From the NCBI RefSeq assembly GCF_000238315.3, contig NZ_CP011924.1, positions 970,501 to 1,034,500 of the forward strand: 64,000 bases of DNA, given 5' to 3'. A model generated the notes under the pieces. It was not told the DNA's origin and did not search any database. It worked only from the letters and a program-made list of their open reading frames with translations. Source of the stretch: Pseudoalteromonas piscicida (GTDB lineage: Bacteria; Pseudomonadota; Gammaproteobacteria; Enterobacterales; Alteromonadaceae). Both the position numbers and the translations under genes were made by a program. Positions 20,876 to 29,045 of the stretch are shown piece by piece (position 1 is the first letter of the stretch; each line of letters starts with the position of its first letter).

Positions 20876-21187
20876 TTATAAGCTATATTCTCGCTCTACC
20901 TTAGCAATACGAGTTGTATAGCTTTGATACCATTTTTTGTTGCCGTTTTTTTGTGCCTCAATATGCTCAGCATTGGCTTTCCATGCTTTGATTGATTCTA
21001 GGTCGCGCCAATAAGAAACGGTGATCCCAACCTCTTCACGCGCAGATTCTAACCCTAAAAACCCGGGTTGTAGCTGTGCAAGCTCGACCATTCGCGAAGC
21101 GGTTTGCGCATAGCCTTCATCGTCTTTATTTTTAATATTGGTAAAAATTACAGCGTAATAGGGTGGTGGAGGAGTAGTTGCTATCAT
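20876..21187 (-). CDS. Antibiotic biosynthesis monooxygenase (ABM)-domain protein
   Basis: 103 residues. YAVIFTNIKNKDDEGYAQTASRMVELAQLQPGFLGLES followed by ITVSYWRDLESIKAWKANAEHIEAQKNG matches the dimeric alpha-beta-barrel ABM fold of small heme- or cofactor-free oxygenases and quinone-type proteins. Physiological substrate unknown. Stands alone, on the same strand as the M24 peptidase downstream of which it lies by about 120 bases. Confidence 0.82.
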   Translation of the reverse strand: MIATTPPPPYYAVIFTNIKNKDDEGYAQTASRMVELAQLQPGFLGLESAREEVGITVSYWRDLESIKAWKANAEHIEAQKNGNKKWYQSYTTRIAKVEREYSL

Positions 21188-21306
21188 AAGTTGTGACGCA
21201 GTAAATTGCAGGTGTTAAGTTTATACCAATTAACCCCTGCTTAAATCAATCACGATAAATGGTGAATTGCTTATCAGAGCATCTCACCATGTAGCTATCG
21301 CTAGGG

Positions 21307-22518
21307 TTATTCAACCCCAAAAGGATTTTCTATGCTATGTGCAGGTTCAGTAAACCAACGTGGACCTTCGTCGGTCATATAGAAATGGTCTTCCAAGCGA
21401 ATGCCAAATTCATCAGGAATAACCAGCATAGGTTCGTTTGAAAAACACATTCCGGCTGCAAGCGGTTCTGGGTTGTCTTTGACTAAATAAGGCCATTCGT
21501 GGATATCTAAGCCGATGCCATGCCCAGTGCGATGCGGGCAACCTGGTAGTTGATAATCAGGACCGAGCCCATTGCTGGCAATATATTCTCTCGCGGCCTT
21601 ATCAACAGCGCCACAGGGCGCACCAATTTTGGCTGCATTAAATGCTGCAATTTGCGCTTGCTTCTCGATTTGCCAAACGGACTTTTGCTTTTCACTGGGG
21701 TCGCCAAAAACATAAGTACGGGTAATATCACTAAGGTAGCCGTGTAACTTACAGCCAGTGTCGACGAGAACCACATCGCCTTTTTTCAGCGTTTGTGGAT
21801 TTTTTACACCATGTGGGAATGACGACGCCACACCAAATAGCACAATACAAAAATAATTGCCCGGCGCCCCCACTTTTTTGTGCGCTTCATTAATAAAGGC
21901 TTCAACTTCGGTTGTCGTGATCCCTTCATACAGCATAGATGCCGTTGCTTTATGTACGGCAAGTGTCATGTCCATTGCACGTTGAATAAGGGCAATTTCA
22001 TTGGCCGATTTATGCATTCTACAATGCGCGGTTACTGCCTTTGCATTGATAAGCGAAAGCTCAGGTGCCGCGAGTCTGATCCCATCAGCAACAAAAAACG
22101 CAGTGCTTTCGTCAATGGCGAGTGTGCCTGTGCTATCAATATTGAGTGTGTTAAGTACGTTTGCGACGAGCTGGTAAGGAGATTCTTCTTCTTGCCAAGC
22201 ATGAATAGGACCTTCAATCAGCCAATAATCCTTGATTGAGCCGATCTCGAAAAATGGGACGATAAACTGAACTTGTCCATTGGCGGGTAAAATAGCACCG
22301 ACCAAACGCTCACTGGCGTACCACTGCAAACCAGTAAAGTATTTTAAATTTGTACCAGCATTTAAATAGAGTGCATCAATGTTGTTCTGCTGCATATATT
22401 GTTGAGCTTTCTCTATTCTTGCTAAATACTCGCTTTCGCCAATTGGCGCTACGCCTTTGGTCATATCTTCTAAGTTATCTAGCGCCTGTTGCGCGCTCTG
22501 GTATGCAATACCTTTCAT
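21307..22518 (-). CDS. M24-family metallopeptidase (Xaa-Pro dipeptidase/aminopeptidase-like)
   Basis: 403 residues from the ATG at 22518, chosen for the AGGATC site 8-13 bases before it; an upstream TTG at 22560 has none. N-terminal creatinase domain (about 45-170), then the pita-bread domain with the metal ligands: DTGCKLHGYLSDITRTYVFG (two Asp), CPHRTGHGIGLDIHEWPYL (His), CFSNEPMLVIP (Glu) and IRLEDHFYMT (Glu). The family cuts X-Pro bonds. Downstream of the dehydrogenase and beside hydroxyproline genes, so a role in freeing proline or hydroxyproline from collagen-derived peptides is likely (inference). Confidence 0.88.
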   Translation of the reverse strand: MKGIAYQSAQQALDNLEDMTKGVAPIGESEYLARIEKAQQYMQQNNIDALYLNAGTNLKYFTGLQWYASERLVGAILPANGQVQFIVPFFEIGSIKDYWLIEGPIHAWQEEESPYQLVANVLNTLNIDSTGTLAIDESTAFFVADGIRLAAPELSLINAKAVTAHCRMHKSANEIALIQRAMDMTLAVHKATASMLYEGITTTEVEAFINEAHKKVGAPGNYFCIVLFGVASSFPHGVKNPQTLKKGDVVLVDTGCKLHGYLSDITRTYVFGDPSEKQKSVWQIEKQAQIAAFNAAKIGAPCGAVDKAAREYIASNGLGPDYQLPGCPHRTGHGIGLDIHEWPYLVKDNPEPLAAGMCFSNEPMLVIPDEFGIRLEDHFYMTDEGPRWFTEPAHSIENPFGVE

Positions 22519-22560
22519 TTTTGTGATCCTATATATCAATTTGACTTGATACTTGCTCAA

Positions 22561-22665
22561 TTTGAAGGAGTAAATTTTACGCTAACTGCGTTAAAAATTT
22601 CTTATTTAGCGTAACTAAATCACAAAATTTTTGCCTTGCTATCGGTAAAATTTTCTTGCTTCAAA
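22561..22665. repeat. MITE-like imperfect palindrome, 105 bp
   Basis: The two halves are reverse complements in blocks: TTTGAAG, AAATTTTAC, AAAAATTT and ATTTAG recur in order from the left end and, complemented, from the right end, with short mismatched blocks between. Centre near 22613. It fills the gap between the dehydrogenase and peptidase genes of one operon and could fold into a long hairpin in their mRNA. Confidence 0.6.
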
Positions 22666-22695
22666 TAGACCTCTTAATCAAGCAAATTGCTATTA

Positions 22696-23931
22696 CTAAT
22701 TAAATCGAGCAATACTAAAGGGAGTAAGATCGATGTCGTTGGGCTTGTTGTCAATAAGATCTGCGATACATTCACTTGAAATTGCGGCTTGGGTCAGTCC
22801 TAAATGCTGATGACCCAGTGCAAAATACAGGTTGTGATGATTTGGCGCTTGTCCGATGACAGGTAAATAATCTGGGAGTGAGGGACGGCAGCCAACCCAA
22901 AGCGCTTCACTATGTTGTGGCAGAGGTTGCCTTAATAGAATACTTGCGTGATGTAATAATACGCGAGCACGGCTGTAGTTGGGTTTACTCTCCAGTGCGG
23001 CAAACTCTACCGTTCCGGCCAGTCGTAAACCTCGTGACATGGGCGTCATGATAAACCCTCGTTCACTCGATGCGACAGGTCGTGTAAGCGTATTATTCAT
23101 TGCCAACATGTTGTGATAACCACGCTCGGCAATAATGGGCAGTGAATACCCTAAAGACGCACAGAGCGTTTTACTTGCAGCTCCGGTTGCCACAACGACT
23201 TTGTTAAAGGTCATCTTGTGGCTTTTGGAGTGAAGTGTGTAGCCATGCTCTGTGTGGGTAATATCGTCGATAGAGCCTTGTTGGAATGCTCCCCCTAGCT
23301 GAATAAACTGCTCATATAACGTCAAACAGAGAGCGTAGGGATCTGTGCTATGCGCGACTTTATCAAAATACAGTGCCGAGGTAATGGTATTTGATAGGAT
23401 CGGCTCCATTTCTCGGGCTTGATCACCTGTAAGTAAGCTCACTGAGATGTTTTGTTCGGCGTATTTTTTATAGCTTTGACGCGCAGAGCTTTCGTCACCT
23501 TCAAATACCAGTAAACTGCCGTTGCTAGATATAAGTGTATGATACTTATCACCAAGTAAACGCTGGTATGCGGGTAGTGCGCGTTCATTTAAACTTCTAA
23601 GTGCGATTGTACCTTTGTGGAAACAGCTACTTTTCATTTGCTTTAAGAATCGTAGAAACCAAGGAATATTTTTGAGTAAAGAGGTGGTCTCTATTCGCAA
23701 AGGCCCCACCGGATTGACTAACATGGCAGGCACTTTTGTTAGTAAAGCTGCATCAGCCATGGGGAATACCTGTTCTGTGGCAAAATGCCCAGCGTTACCC
23801 TTAGAGCATCCCTCCGCGGGCCGGTTTTTATCGAACAAGGTAACAGCGTGGCCTCGTCGAGCTAATTGCAGCGCGGTGGTGATCCCAATGATCCCTGCGC
23901 CGATCACTGCAATTTTATTATTACTTTCCAC
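22696..23931 (-). CDS. FAD-dependent D-amino-acid-type dehydrogenase, probable D-hydroxyproline dehydrogenase
   Basis: 411 residues from a GTG start with GAGGTGA 4 bases upstream. N-terminal Rossmann motif KIAVIGAGIIGITTALQLARRGHAVTLFDK and DadA-like features (KGNAGHFATEQVFPMA; WVGCRPSLPDYLPVIGQAPNHHNLYFALGHQHLGLTQA). DadA proteins oxidise D-amino acids to imino acids in the membrane. With the epimerase and deaminase next door, the likely substrate is cis-4-hydroxy-D-proline giving pyrroline-4-hydroxy-2-carboxylate; this is inferred from context. First gene of a minus-strand unit with the M24 peptidase. Confidence 0.85.
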   Translation of the reverse strand: MESNNKIAVIGAGIIGITTALQLARRGHAVTLFDKNRPAEGCSKGNAGHFATEQVFPMADAALLTKVPAMLVNPVGPLRIETTSLLKNIPWFLRFLKQMKSSCFHKGTIALRSLNERALPAYQRLLGDKYHTLISSNGSLLVFEGDESSARQSYKKYAEQNISVSLLTGDQAREMEPILSNTITSALYFDKVAHSTDPYALCLTLYEQFIQLGGAFQQGSIDDITHTEHGYTLHSKSHKMTFNKVVVATGAASKTLCASLGYSLPIIAERGYHNMLAMNNTLTRPVASSERGFIMTPMSRGLRLAGTVEFAALESKPNYSRARVLLHHASILLRQPLPQHSEALWVGCRPSLPDYLPVIGQAPNHHNLYFALGHQHLGLTQAAISSECIADLIDNKPNDIDLTPFSIARFN

Positions 23932-24093
23932 AATTCACCTCACCATCCTAAATTGTATTTCCACATAGACATCAATCAGGCCTCGTTTAAATACCTACAA
24001 GAAAAAATTTACCACTTATAAGTCATAAGATTACAGACATTTAGGCCAGTCATTTGAGTTGATGACTAAAAAATCTCTCTTTTGAATATTGAT

Positions 24094-24107
24094 TATTGTA
24101 TACAATA
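24094..24107. promoter_or_regulatory. Palindromic operator in the divergent hydroxyproline promoter
   Basis: A perfect 14-bp palindrome, TATTGTATACAATA, midway between the two divergent transcription units. Its core TTGTATACAA has the TNGTNNNACNA pattern typical of GntR/FCD-family operators; the broken GntR gene at 28303 is the natural partner. The same 10-bp core recurs at 27646-27655. Confidence 0.7.
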
Positions 24108-24159
24108 TACCTATGATGGCAAGCACAATAACTAAACAACCTAATGAAAGGCGAGAACC

Positions 24160-25074
24160 ATGAACGTAAATTGGCAGGGTGTATATCCAGCAGTAACCAC
24201 TCAATTCCATGATGATGAAAGCATCAACTTTGATACTACCAAAGAGATGATAGATAACCTGATTAACGAAGGGGTTCATGGCATCATAGTATTAGGCACC
24301 GTCGGTGAAAACTGCTCACTCACGGCTGACGAGAAACGCCAAGTGTTAAAAGCTGCAACAGAAGTGGTAGGTGATAGAGTGCCACTACTTAGTGGTGTGG
24401 CTGAAACTACAACTGCACTTGCTGTCGAGTTTGCCAAGGATGCAGAAGCGCTCGGCATAGATGGACTAATGGTATTGCCGGGGATGGTCTACCGCTCAAC
24501 CGAGCGCGAAGCGATTCATCATTACCAACAGGTAGCGCGAAGCACAGCATTACCTATTATGATTTACAACAATCCGGTGACCTACGGTGTCGATGTGTCT
24601 ATTGAGGGCATGAAAACCTTAGCTGAAGAGCCCAATATTGTTTCTGTAAAAGAGGCGACGGAAGATACCCGCCGTATTAGTGAGCTGTTTAGCGCATTTG
24701 GCGATCGCTACGTTGTATTTGGTGGTGTTGATGATATCGCACTGGAAAGCCTAATGCTTGGCGCGACAGGTTGGATCTCGGGATTGACCAATGTATTCCC
24801 ACGCGAGTCAGTGGCTATTTATAAGCTTGCTGAACAAGGTCGCTATGAGGAAGTGCGCGCGCTGTGGCGTTGGTTTTTACCTTTGCTACGCTTAGATACT
24901 ATTCCGACACTGGTGCAGTGCATCAAATATGCAGAACATTTGGCTGGACGTGGTAGTGAAGTGACTCGTTCTCCAAGATTGCCACTCACCCAAGAACAAA
25001 AGGCTTACGTGAGTCGTTTGTACGATGAAGCGATGGCAAATCGAATTGACTTAAGCCAATATAACTTGGACTAA
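24160..25074 (+). CDS. DHDPS/NAL-family lyase, probable pyrroline-4-hydroxy-2-carboxylate deaminase
   Basis: 304 residues of a TIM-barrel dihydrodipicolinate synthase-like protein. GTVGE at 46-50, the catalytic Tyr136 in MIYNNPVTYG and Schiff-base Lys164 in VSVKEATEDT are in place. In hydroxyproline pathways this family removes ammonia from Pyr4H2C to give 2-oxoglutarate semialdehyde. Neighbours (epimerase 4 bases downstream, then the semialdehyde dehydrogenase) favour this over lysine synthesis. AAAGGCGAG precedes the ATG. Confidence 0.88.
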   Translation: MNVNWQGVYPAVTTQFHDDESINFDTTKEMIDNLINEGVHGIIVLGTVGENCSLTADEKRQVLKAATEVVGDRVPLLSGVAETTTALAVEFAKDAEALGIDGLMVLPGMVYRSTEREAIHHYQQVARSTALPIMIYNNPVTYGVDVSIEGMKTLAEEPNIVSVKEATEDTRRISELFSAFGDRYVVFGGVDDIALESLMLGATGWISGLTNVFPRESVAIYKLAEQGRYEEVRALWRWFLPLLRLDTIPTLVQCIKYAEHLAGRGSEVTRSPRLPLTQEQKAYVSRLYDEAMANRIDLSQYNLD

Positions 25075-25078
25075 GCGT

Positions 25079-26080
25079 ATGATTTTAGGCACCTACTATT
25101 GTATAGATGGCCACACCTGTGGCAATCCCGTGCGCTTGGTCACAAGCGGTCATCCAACGCTTTTGGGCGAGAGCATGAGTGAAAAGCGCCAACATTTTTT
25201 ACGTGACTACGATTGGATAAGGCGCGCACTGATGTTTGAGCCCAGAGGCCATGACATGATGTCGGGTGCCTTTTTATATCCACCGACTACCGCAGATGGG
25301 GATGTGGCAATCCTATTTATCGAAACCTCTGGGTGCTTGCCTATGTGTGGGCACGGCACTATCGGGACAGTCACTTTTGGCCTTGAAAGCGGCCTTATTA
25401 CTCCAAAGGAACAGGGTGTACTCAAGCTTGACACCCCTGCGGGGCGTGTGAATGCCTATTATGAGATGAAGGCTGGTAAAGTGACTTGGGTAAAGCTCTA
25501 CAATGTGCCGGCATTTTTGGCATACCAAGCGGTGCCTGTCCACGTTGATGGGCTAGGGGAGCTCATCGTTGATATTGCCTATGGCGGTAACTTTTACATT
25601 ATTGTTGAGCCTCAAAGTCTATTTGCTGGTGTGGATCAAAGCTGTGCTGCCGAATTACTGGCGTGGAGCCCCAAAGTGCGCGCGGCAGTTAACGCACAAA
25701 TAAACCCAATTCATCCTGAAGACTCCACCGTGTGTGGCGCCTCCCATGTGTTATGGACAGGCAAGCCACAACATCCAGATAGTCATGCGGCCAACGCGGT
25801 ATTTTATGGCGATAAAGCGATTGATAGATCGCCTTGTGGCACAGGCACAAGTGCACGAATGGCACAGCTGTTTGCAAAAGGACAGCTAAAAGAGGGCGAT
25901 ACGTTTGTTCACGAGAGCATCATAGGCAGCCAATTTATCGGTAAGGTCGAAGGCACAACTGAAGTGGCGGGAAAAGCCGCAATTCTGCCAAGTATTCAAG
26001 GTTGGGCACGTCAAACGGGGAGTAATTGTATCACTGTAGATGGCGAAGATCCGTATGCATTTGGTTTTCAGGTGCTCTAG
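25079..26080 (+). CDS. 4-hydroxyproline 2-epimerase (proline racemase family)
   Basis: 333 residues. Both catalytic Cys are present: Cys90 in CLPMCGHGTIG and Cys253 in DRSPCGTGTSARMA. Two Cys mark racemases/epimerases; dehydratases for trans-3-hydroxyproline have Thr in place of the second. It should convert trans-4-hydroxy-L-proline to cis-4-hydroxy-D-proline. The start lies 4 bases after the deaminase stop. Confidence 0.9.
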   Translation: MILGTYYCIDGHTCGNPVRLVTSGHPTLLGESMSEKRQHFLRDYDWIRRALMFEPRGHDMMSGAFLYPPTTADGDVAILFIETSGCLPMCGHGTIGTVTFGLESGLITPKEQGVLKLDTPAGRVNAYYEMKAGKVTWVKLYNVPAFLAYQAVPVHVDGLGELIVDIAYGGNFYIIVEPQSLFAGVDQSCAAELLAWSPKVRAAVNAQINPIHPEDSTVCGASHVLWTGKPQHPDSHAANAVFYGDKAIDRSPCGTGTSARMAQLFAKGQLKEGDTFVHESIIGSQFIGKVEGTTEVAGKAAILPSIQGWARQTGSNCITVDGEDPYAFGFQVL

Positions 26081-26164
26081 GGCTTGTTGGCCTTTGCTGC
26101 AAAAACAAACTTGAAAGATCAACAGGCCCTAGCCATTAAGACTGAAAGAAAACAGGAGCTAACA

Positions 26165-27661
26165 ATGAATTTATCAGGAAAGAGTTACATTAACGGTGCG
26201 TGGCAAGCCGCACAAGCGGCAACAACGTTTTACGCGTTTTGCCCGGCAACCAATGAAGCGTTAACGCAAGCATTTTTTAACGCCAGTGAAGCACAAGTAG
26301 AGGAAGCCGTTAATGCAGCAGAGCAGGCTTTTAAGGCTTATCGTAAAACGTCGATGACTGCTAGAGCAGAGTTTTTAGAGACCATAGCACAAGAAATTCT
26401 CGCCTTAGGTGATGAGCTAATAACCACCACGATGGCAGAAACTAACCTGCCAAGGCCAAGACTCGAGGGCGAGCGCGGCCGCACGGTAAACCAATTAAAC
26501 GCATTTGCCGCAGCGCTGAGAGATAACCTAACAGAGCTCAGTCTAGATAAAGAAGAGCAAGCAGACCCAAATCGGACGCCGCTGCCTAAGCCGAAATCAC
26601 AGCTTAAGCATATTCCAATTGGCACTGTTGCGGTGTTTGGCGCGTCAAACTTCCCGTATGCCTTCTCTACGCTCGGAGGCGATACCGCAGCTGCGTTAGC
26701 CGCTGGCTGCCCTGTGGTATATAAAGGTCACCCAGCACATCCGGCAACGTGTGAGCTAATGACTAAGGCCATCGCCACAGCAATAAGCAAGTGCGATATG
26801 CCAAGCGGGGTGTTTTCAATGCTGCAAGCCACAGCGTATGATGTTGCACATTGGCTGGTGGAAGCTAAGCCTATCAAAGCTGTTGGGTTTACAGGCTCCT
26901 TTGGCGTTGCAAAAGCATTGCAAGACACCATTGCGAAGCGCCATGAGCCTATCCCGCTCTACGGTGAGCTTGGCAGCGTGAACCCGCAAATTGTCTTACC
27001 TGAAAAAGTACAGGCAAAAGGCGCAGAGCTTGGTGCACAATTTGTCCAGTCTTTACTTATGGGTAATGGTCAATTTTGTACTAGCCCCGGCATTTGGTTG
27101 GTGCCAAGGAATAGTTCGCAAACATTTATCGAGACAACTAAGCGACATATTAGTGAAGCGCCTTCAGATACCTTATTGACTCCGGGCATTTTAAAAGCTT
27201 ATCAAAACAGCATCGCGGCGCTAAAAGCACACCCTCAAGTAACGTTGTTGAGCGCTGGTGAGCAAGCACAGCCGTTTCACGCAAGCGCTCACTTGTTCCT
27301 GACGGATAGCGAAAGCTTTGCAACCGATGCAAGGCTTAAAGAAGAAGTCTTTGGGCCAAGTGCTTTAGTGGTGAGCTATGACAACTTAGCGCAGCTTGAA
27401 GACTTAATCGCAGACTTAGATGGACAACTCACCGCCAGTATTCATGGGACTGAGTCTGACCTATATCAAGCCGAAGGCATCATAGAGGCGCTACAATACC
27501 GTGTAGGTCGACTGATTTACGGGCAAATGCCAACAGGCGTTGAAGTGTGCGCCACCATGAACCATGGTGGGCCGTTTCCGTCATCAACCGATGTACGCTC
27601 AACATCGGTAGGGCTAGAAGCGCTAAAGCGATTCGTAAGACCAATTTGTATACAAAGTTAA
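26165..27661 (+). CDS. 2-oxoglutarate (alpha-ketoglutaric) semialdehyde dehydrogenase
   Basis: 498 residues from the ATG at 26165, which has AGGAGC 6-11 bases upstream; an upstream in-frame TTG at 26084 gives no homology-like sequence. Aldehyde dehydrogenase superfamily: GAS-N-FPYAFS cofactor region, YGELGSVNPQIV with the general-base Glu and GNGQFCTSPG with the nucleophilic Cys. It should oxidise the deaminase product to 2-oxoglutarate, completing the pathway into the TCA cycle. The ~85-base gap from the epimerase holds no other gene. Confidence 0.9.
   Translation: MNLSGKSYINGAWQAAQAATTFYAFCPATNEALTQAFFNASEAQVEEAVNAAEQAFKAYRKTSMTARAEFLETIAQEILALGDELITTTMAETNLPRPRLEGERGRTVNQLNAFAAALRDNLTELSLDKEEQADPNRTPLPKPKSQLKHIPIGTVAVFGASNFPYAFSTLGGDTAAALAAGCPVVYKGHPAHPATCELMTKAIATAISKCDMPSGVFSMLQATAYDVAHWLVEAKPIKAVGFTGSFGVAKALQDTIAKRHEPIPLYGELGSVNPQIVLPEKVQAKGAELGAQFVQSLLMGNGQFCTSPGIWLVPRNSSQTFIETTKRHISEAPSDTLLTPGILKAYQNSIAALKAHPQVTLLSAGEQAQPFHASAHLFLTDSESFATDARLKEEVFGPSALVVSYDNLAQLEDLIADLDGQLTASIHGTESDLYQAEGIIEALQYRVGRLIYGQMPTGVEVCATMNHGGPFPSSTDVRSTSVGLEALKRFVRPICIQS
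27645..27656. promoter_or_regulatory. Second TTGTATACAA palindrome at the end of the dehydrogenase gene
   Basis: TTTGTATACAAA, a perfect 12-bp palindrome, spans the last codons before the stop. It shares its 10-bp core with the operator at 24094. It may be an extra regulator site or chance, since the bases also encode protein. Confidence 0.4.
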
Positions 27662-27683
27662 GCAAACCAAGTTAAGCAAACCA
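27656..27683 (+). repeat. Two tandem copies of a 14-bp unit
   Basis: AGTTAAGCAAACCA repeated twice without a gap, starting in the stop-codon region of the dehydrogenase gene and running into its terminator. Confidence 0.85.
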
Positions 27684-27711
27684 AGCCCATAGTATTGCTA
27701 TGGGCTTTTTA
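27683..27711 (+). terminator. Rho-independent terminator of the hydroxyproline operon
   Basis: AAGCCCATAG-TATTG-CTATGGGCTT followed by TTT; a 10-bp stem 22 bases past the stop. Confidence 0.9.
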
Positions 27712-27853
27712 CTAAATTTTACTTTAGGCGGTGTTCATACTTATGGCGAGGTTGAATTACGGTAGGAACTTAAAATATTTTCGCTTGAGCGGATATGTAT
27801 AGAGTGATAAGTTACCGCTTTTCATAACAATAATCGGAACAGTCATAGCGTCC

Positions 27854-28057
27854 ATGGTTTGTAAAGACACAGATAAAAAGCCTAATTCACCAATCAACTC
27901 AAACAAGTACAAGTTCAAGCTAGCGCTGGTTTTAGGGGTCATAGCGCTAGTCGGTACTGTTGTATTTTTTGTCCTGACCAGTAATTTTATTGCGGTTGAC
28001 AATTGTTTAGATGCTGGGGGAAGCTTTGATTACGCACTAGAGACTTGTGTTCATTAA
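27854..28057 (+). CDS. Small single-pass membrane protein, hypothetical
   Basis: 67 residues: a basic N-terminus, one membrane helix (about 23-43) and a short tail DNCLDAGGSFDYALETC with two Cys. That tail pattern (CLD-GG-F/W-Y---C) is one I recognise from small hypothetical proteins of gammaproteobacteria, which supports a real gene. No strong ribosome site precedes the ATG. Function unknown. Confidence 0.5.
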   Translation: MVCKDTDKKPNSPINSNKYKFKLALVLGVIALVGTVVFFVLTSNFIAVDNCLDAGGSFDYALETCVH

Positions 28058-28251
28058 TAAAGCGGCCGTTATACGTGTAGTGCTTTATACGATGCTACTG
28101 ATGCGATTTAATAACAAGGAACAAATATGTTTCTTCTTCTACAAGTAAACTATAAGACGAAGCTCAGTACAATAAACATAAACCTAAGTTTGCGCAGCCA
28201 CTTATAACTCAATACATGACTCTGTAATTAATTAAGACAAACATGCAATTT

Positions 28252-28278
28252 GAACTCAGATACGTTTATAATGAGTTC
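28252..28278. promoter_or_regulatory. Putative promoter and inverted repeat before the GntR gene
   Basis: TATAAT at 28267-28272 could be a -10 box. It is overlapped by the right arm of the 7-bp inverted repeat GAACTCA (28252-28258) / TGAGTTC (28272-28278), a possible operator. No good -35 box seen. Confidence 0.35.
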
Positions 28279-28302
28279 ATAAAACAATAATTACTAAATA
28301 CT

Positions 28303-28968
28303 ATGGCGATTGTACATAAAACTCGAACTCAATTAGTTGCTGAAGCAATTCGTGAAAAAATCCTCACTGGCGAAATCAAAGCGGGCGAGCCGCTAAGGTA
28401 AGCCGCGCTGGCAGATGAGTTAAATGTAAGCCGTATTCCTGTTAGAGAAGCCCTTCTGCAACTAGAAGCTGAAGGCTTAGTTAACTTTGAAGCGCACAAA
28501 GGTGCGACAGTCACGCGTTTAAGTGCCGAACAAATCGATGAAATATTTGATCTACGCGCATTGTTAGAAGCCGAGCTATTACGTCACTCAATCAACAAGT
28601 TAACCGCACGCGACCTATTAGAAGCCGAAGCCATTTTAGCCGAGCTTGAAGAAGCAATGGCCGCTGGCGATACACAACTGGCAACGGGCAAACTCAACGC
28701 CGAATTTCACAGCAAACTCTACAGCAAAGCACAGCGCCCACAAACACGTGAGCTGGTGGATGTGTACAGTAAAAACTCTGAGCGTTACGTGCGCATGCAC
28801 ATCTTACTCGCCGGCGGCATTAAAACCGCACCAGAGGAACACCGCCAGCTATTAGAGCTATGCCGCGATAAAAATACCAAAGGGGCCTGTGACTTTTTGA
28901 AAAAACATATCACCGGCGCAAAAGATGATATCAAAGCGTTGCTGCTAAAGCTTGAAAGCGAGCAGTAG
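28303..28968 (+). pseudogene. GntR/FCD-family regulator interrupted by an in-frame stop
   Basis: From the ATG at 28303 the frame reads a GntR N-terminus (TQLVAEAIREKILTGEIKAGEPLR) and meets TAA at 28399-28401, codon 33. It continues in the same frame as AALADELNVSRIPVREALLQLEAEGLV, the rest of the winged helix, and a full FCD ligand domain up to 28968. Family members have Gln at this place, so one C-to-T change (CAA to TAA) explains it. Without the stop the protein would have 221 residues, a normal length. It is the probable local regulator of the hydroxyproline genes. A sequencing error is possible. Confidence 0.88.
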
Positions 28969-29000
28969 GTAACCTTGGTGGGGTAGGCTTCGGAGGATCT

Positions 29001-29045
29001 CTGAACAATCGTCACGTATATTCCAATGGCGGCTCGATTGTTCAG
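29001..29045. terminator. Inverted repeat after the GntR pseudogene
   Basis: CTGAACAATCG (29001-29011) and its exact complement (29035-29045) flank 23 bases. No T run follows, so it may be a weak terminator or a small palindromic element. Confidence 0.4.

Noticed and set aside
27757..28002. 81-codon minus-strand frame opposite the small membrane protein
   Set aside because: Ser/Thr-rich antisense translation; the plus-strand frame has a membrane helix and a recognisable Cys-containing tail.
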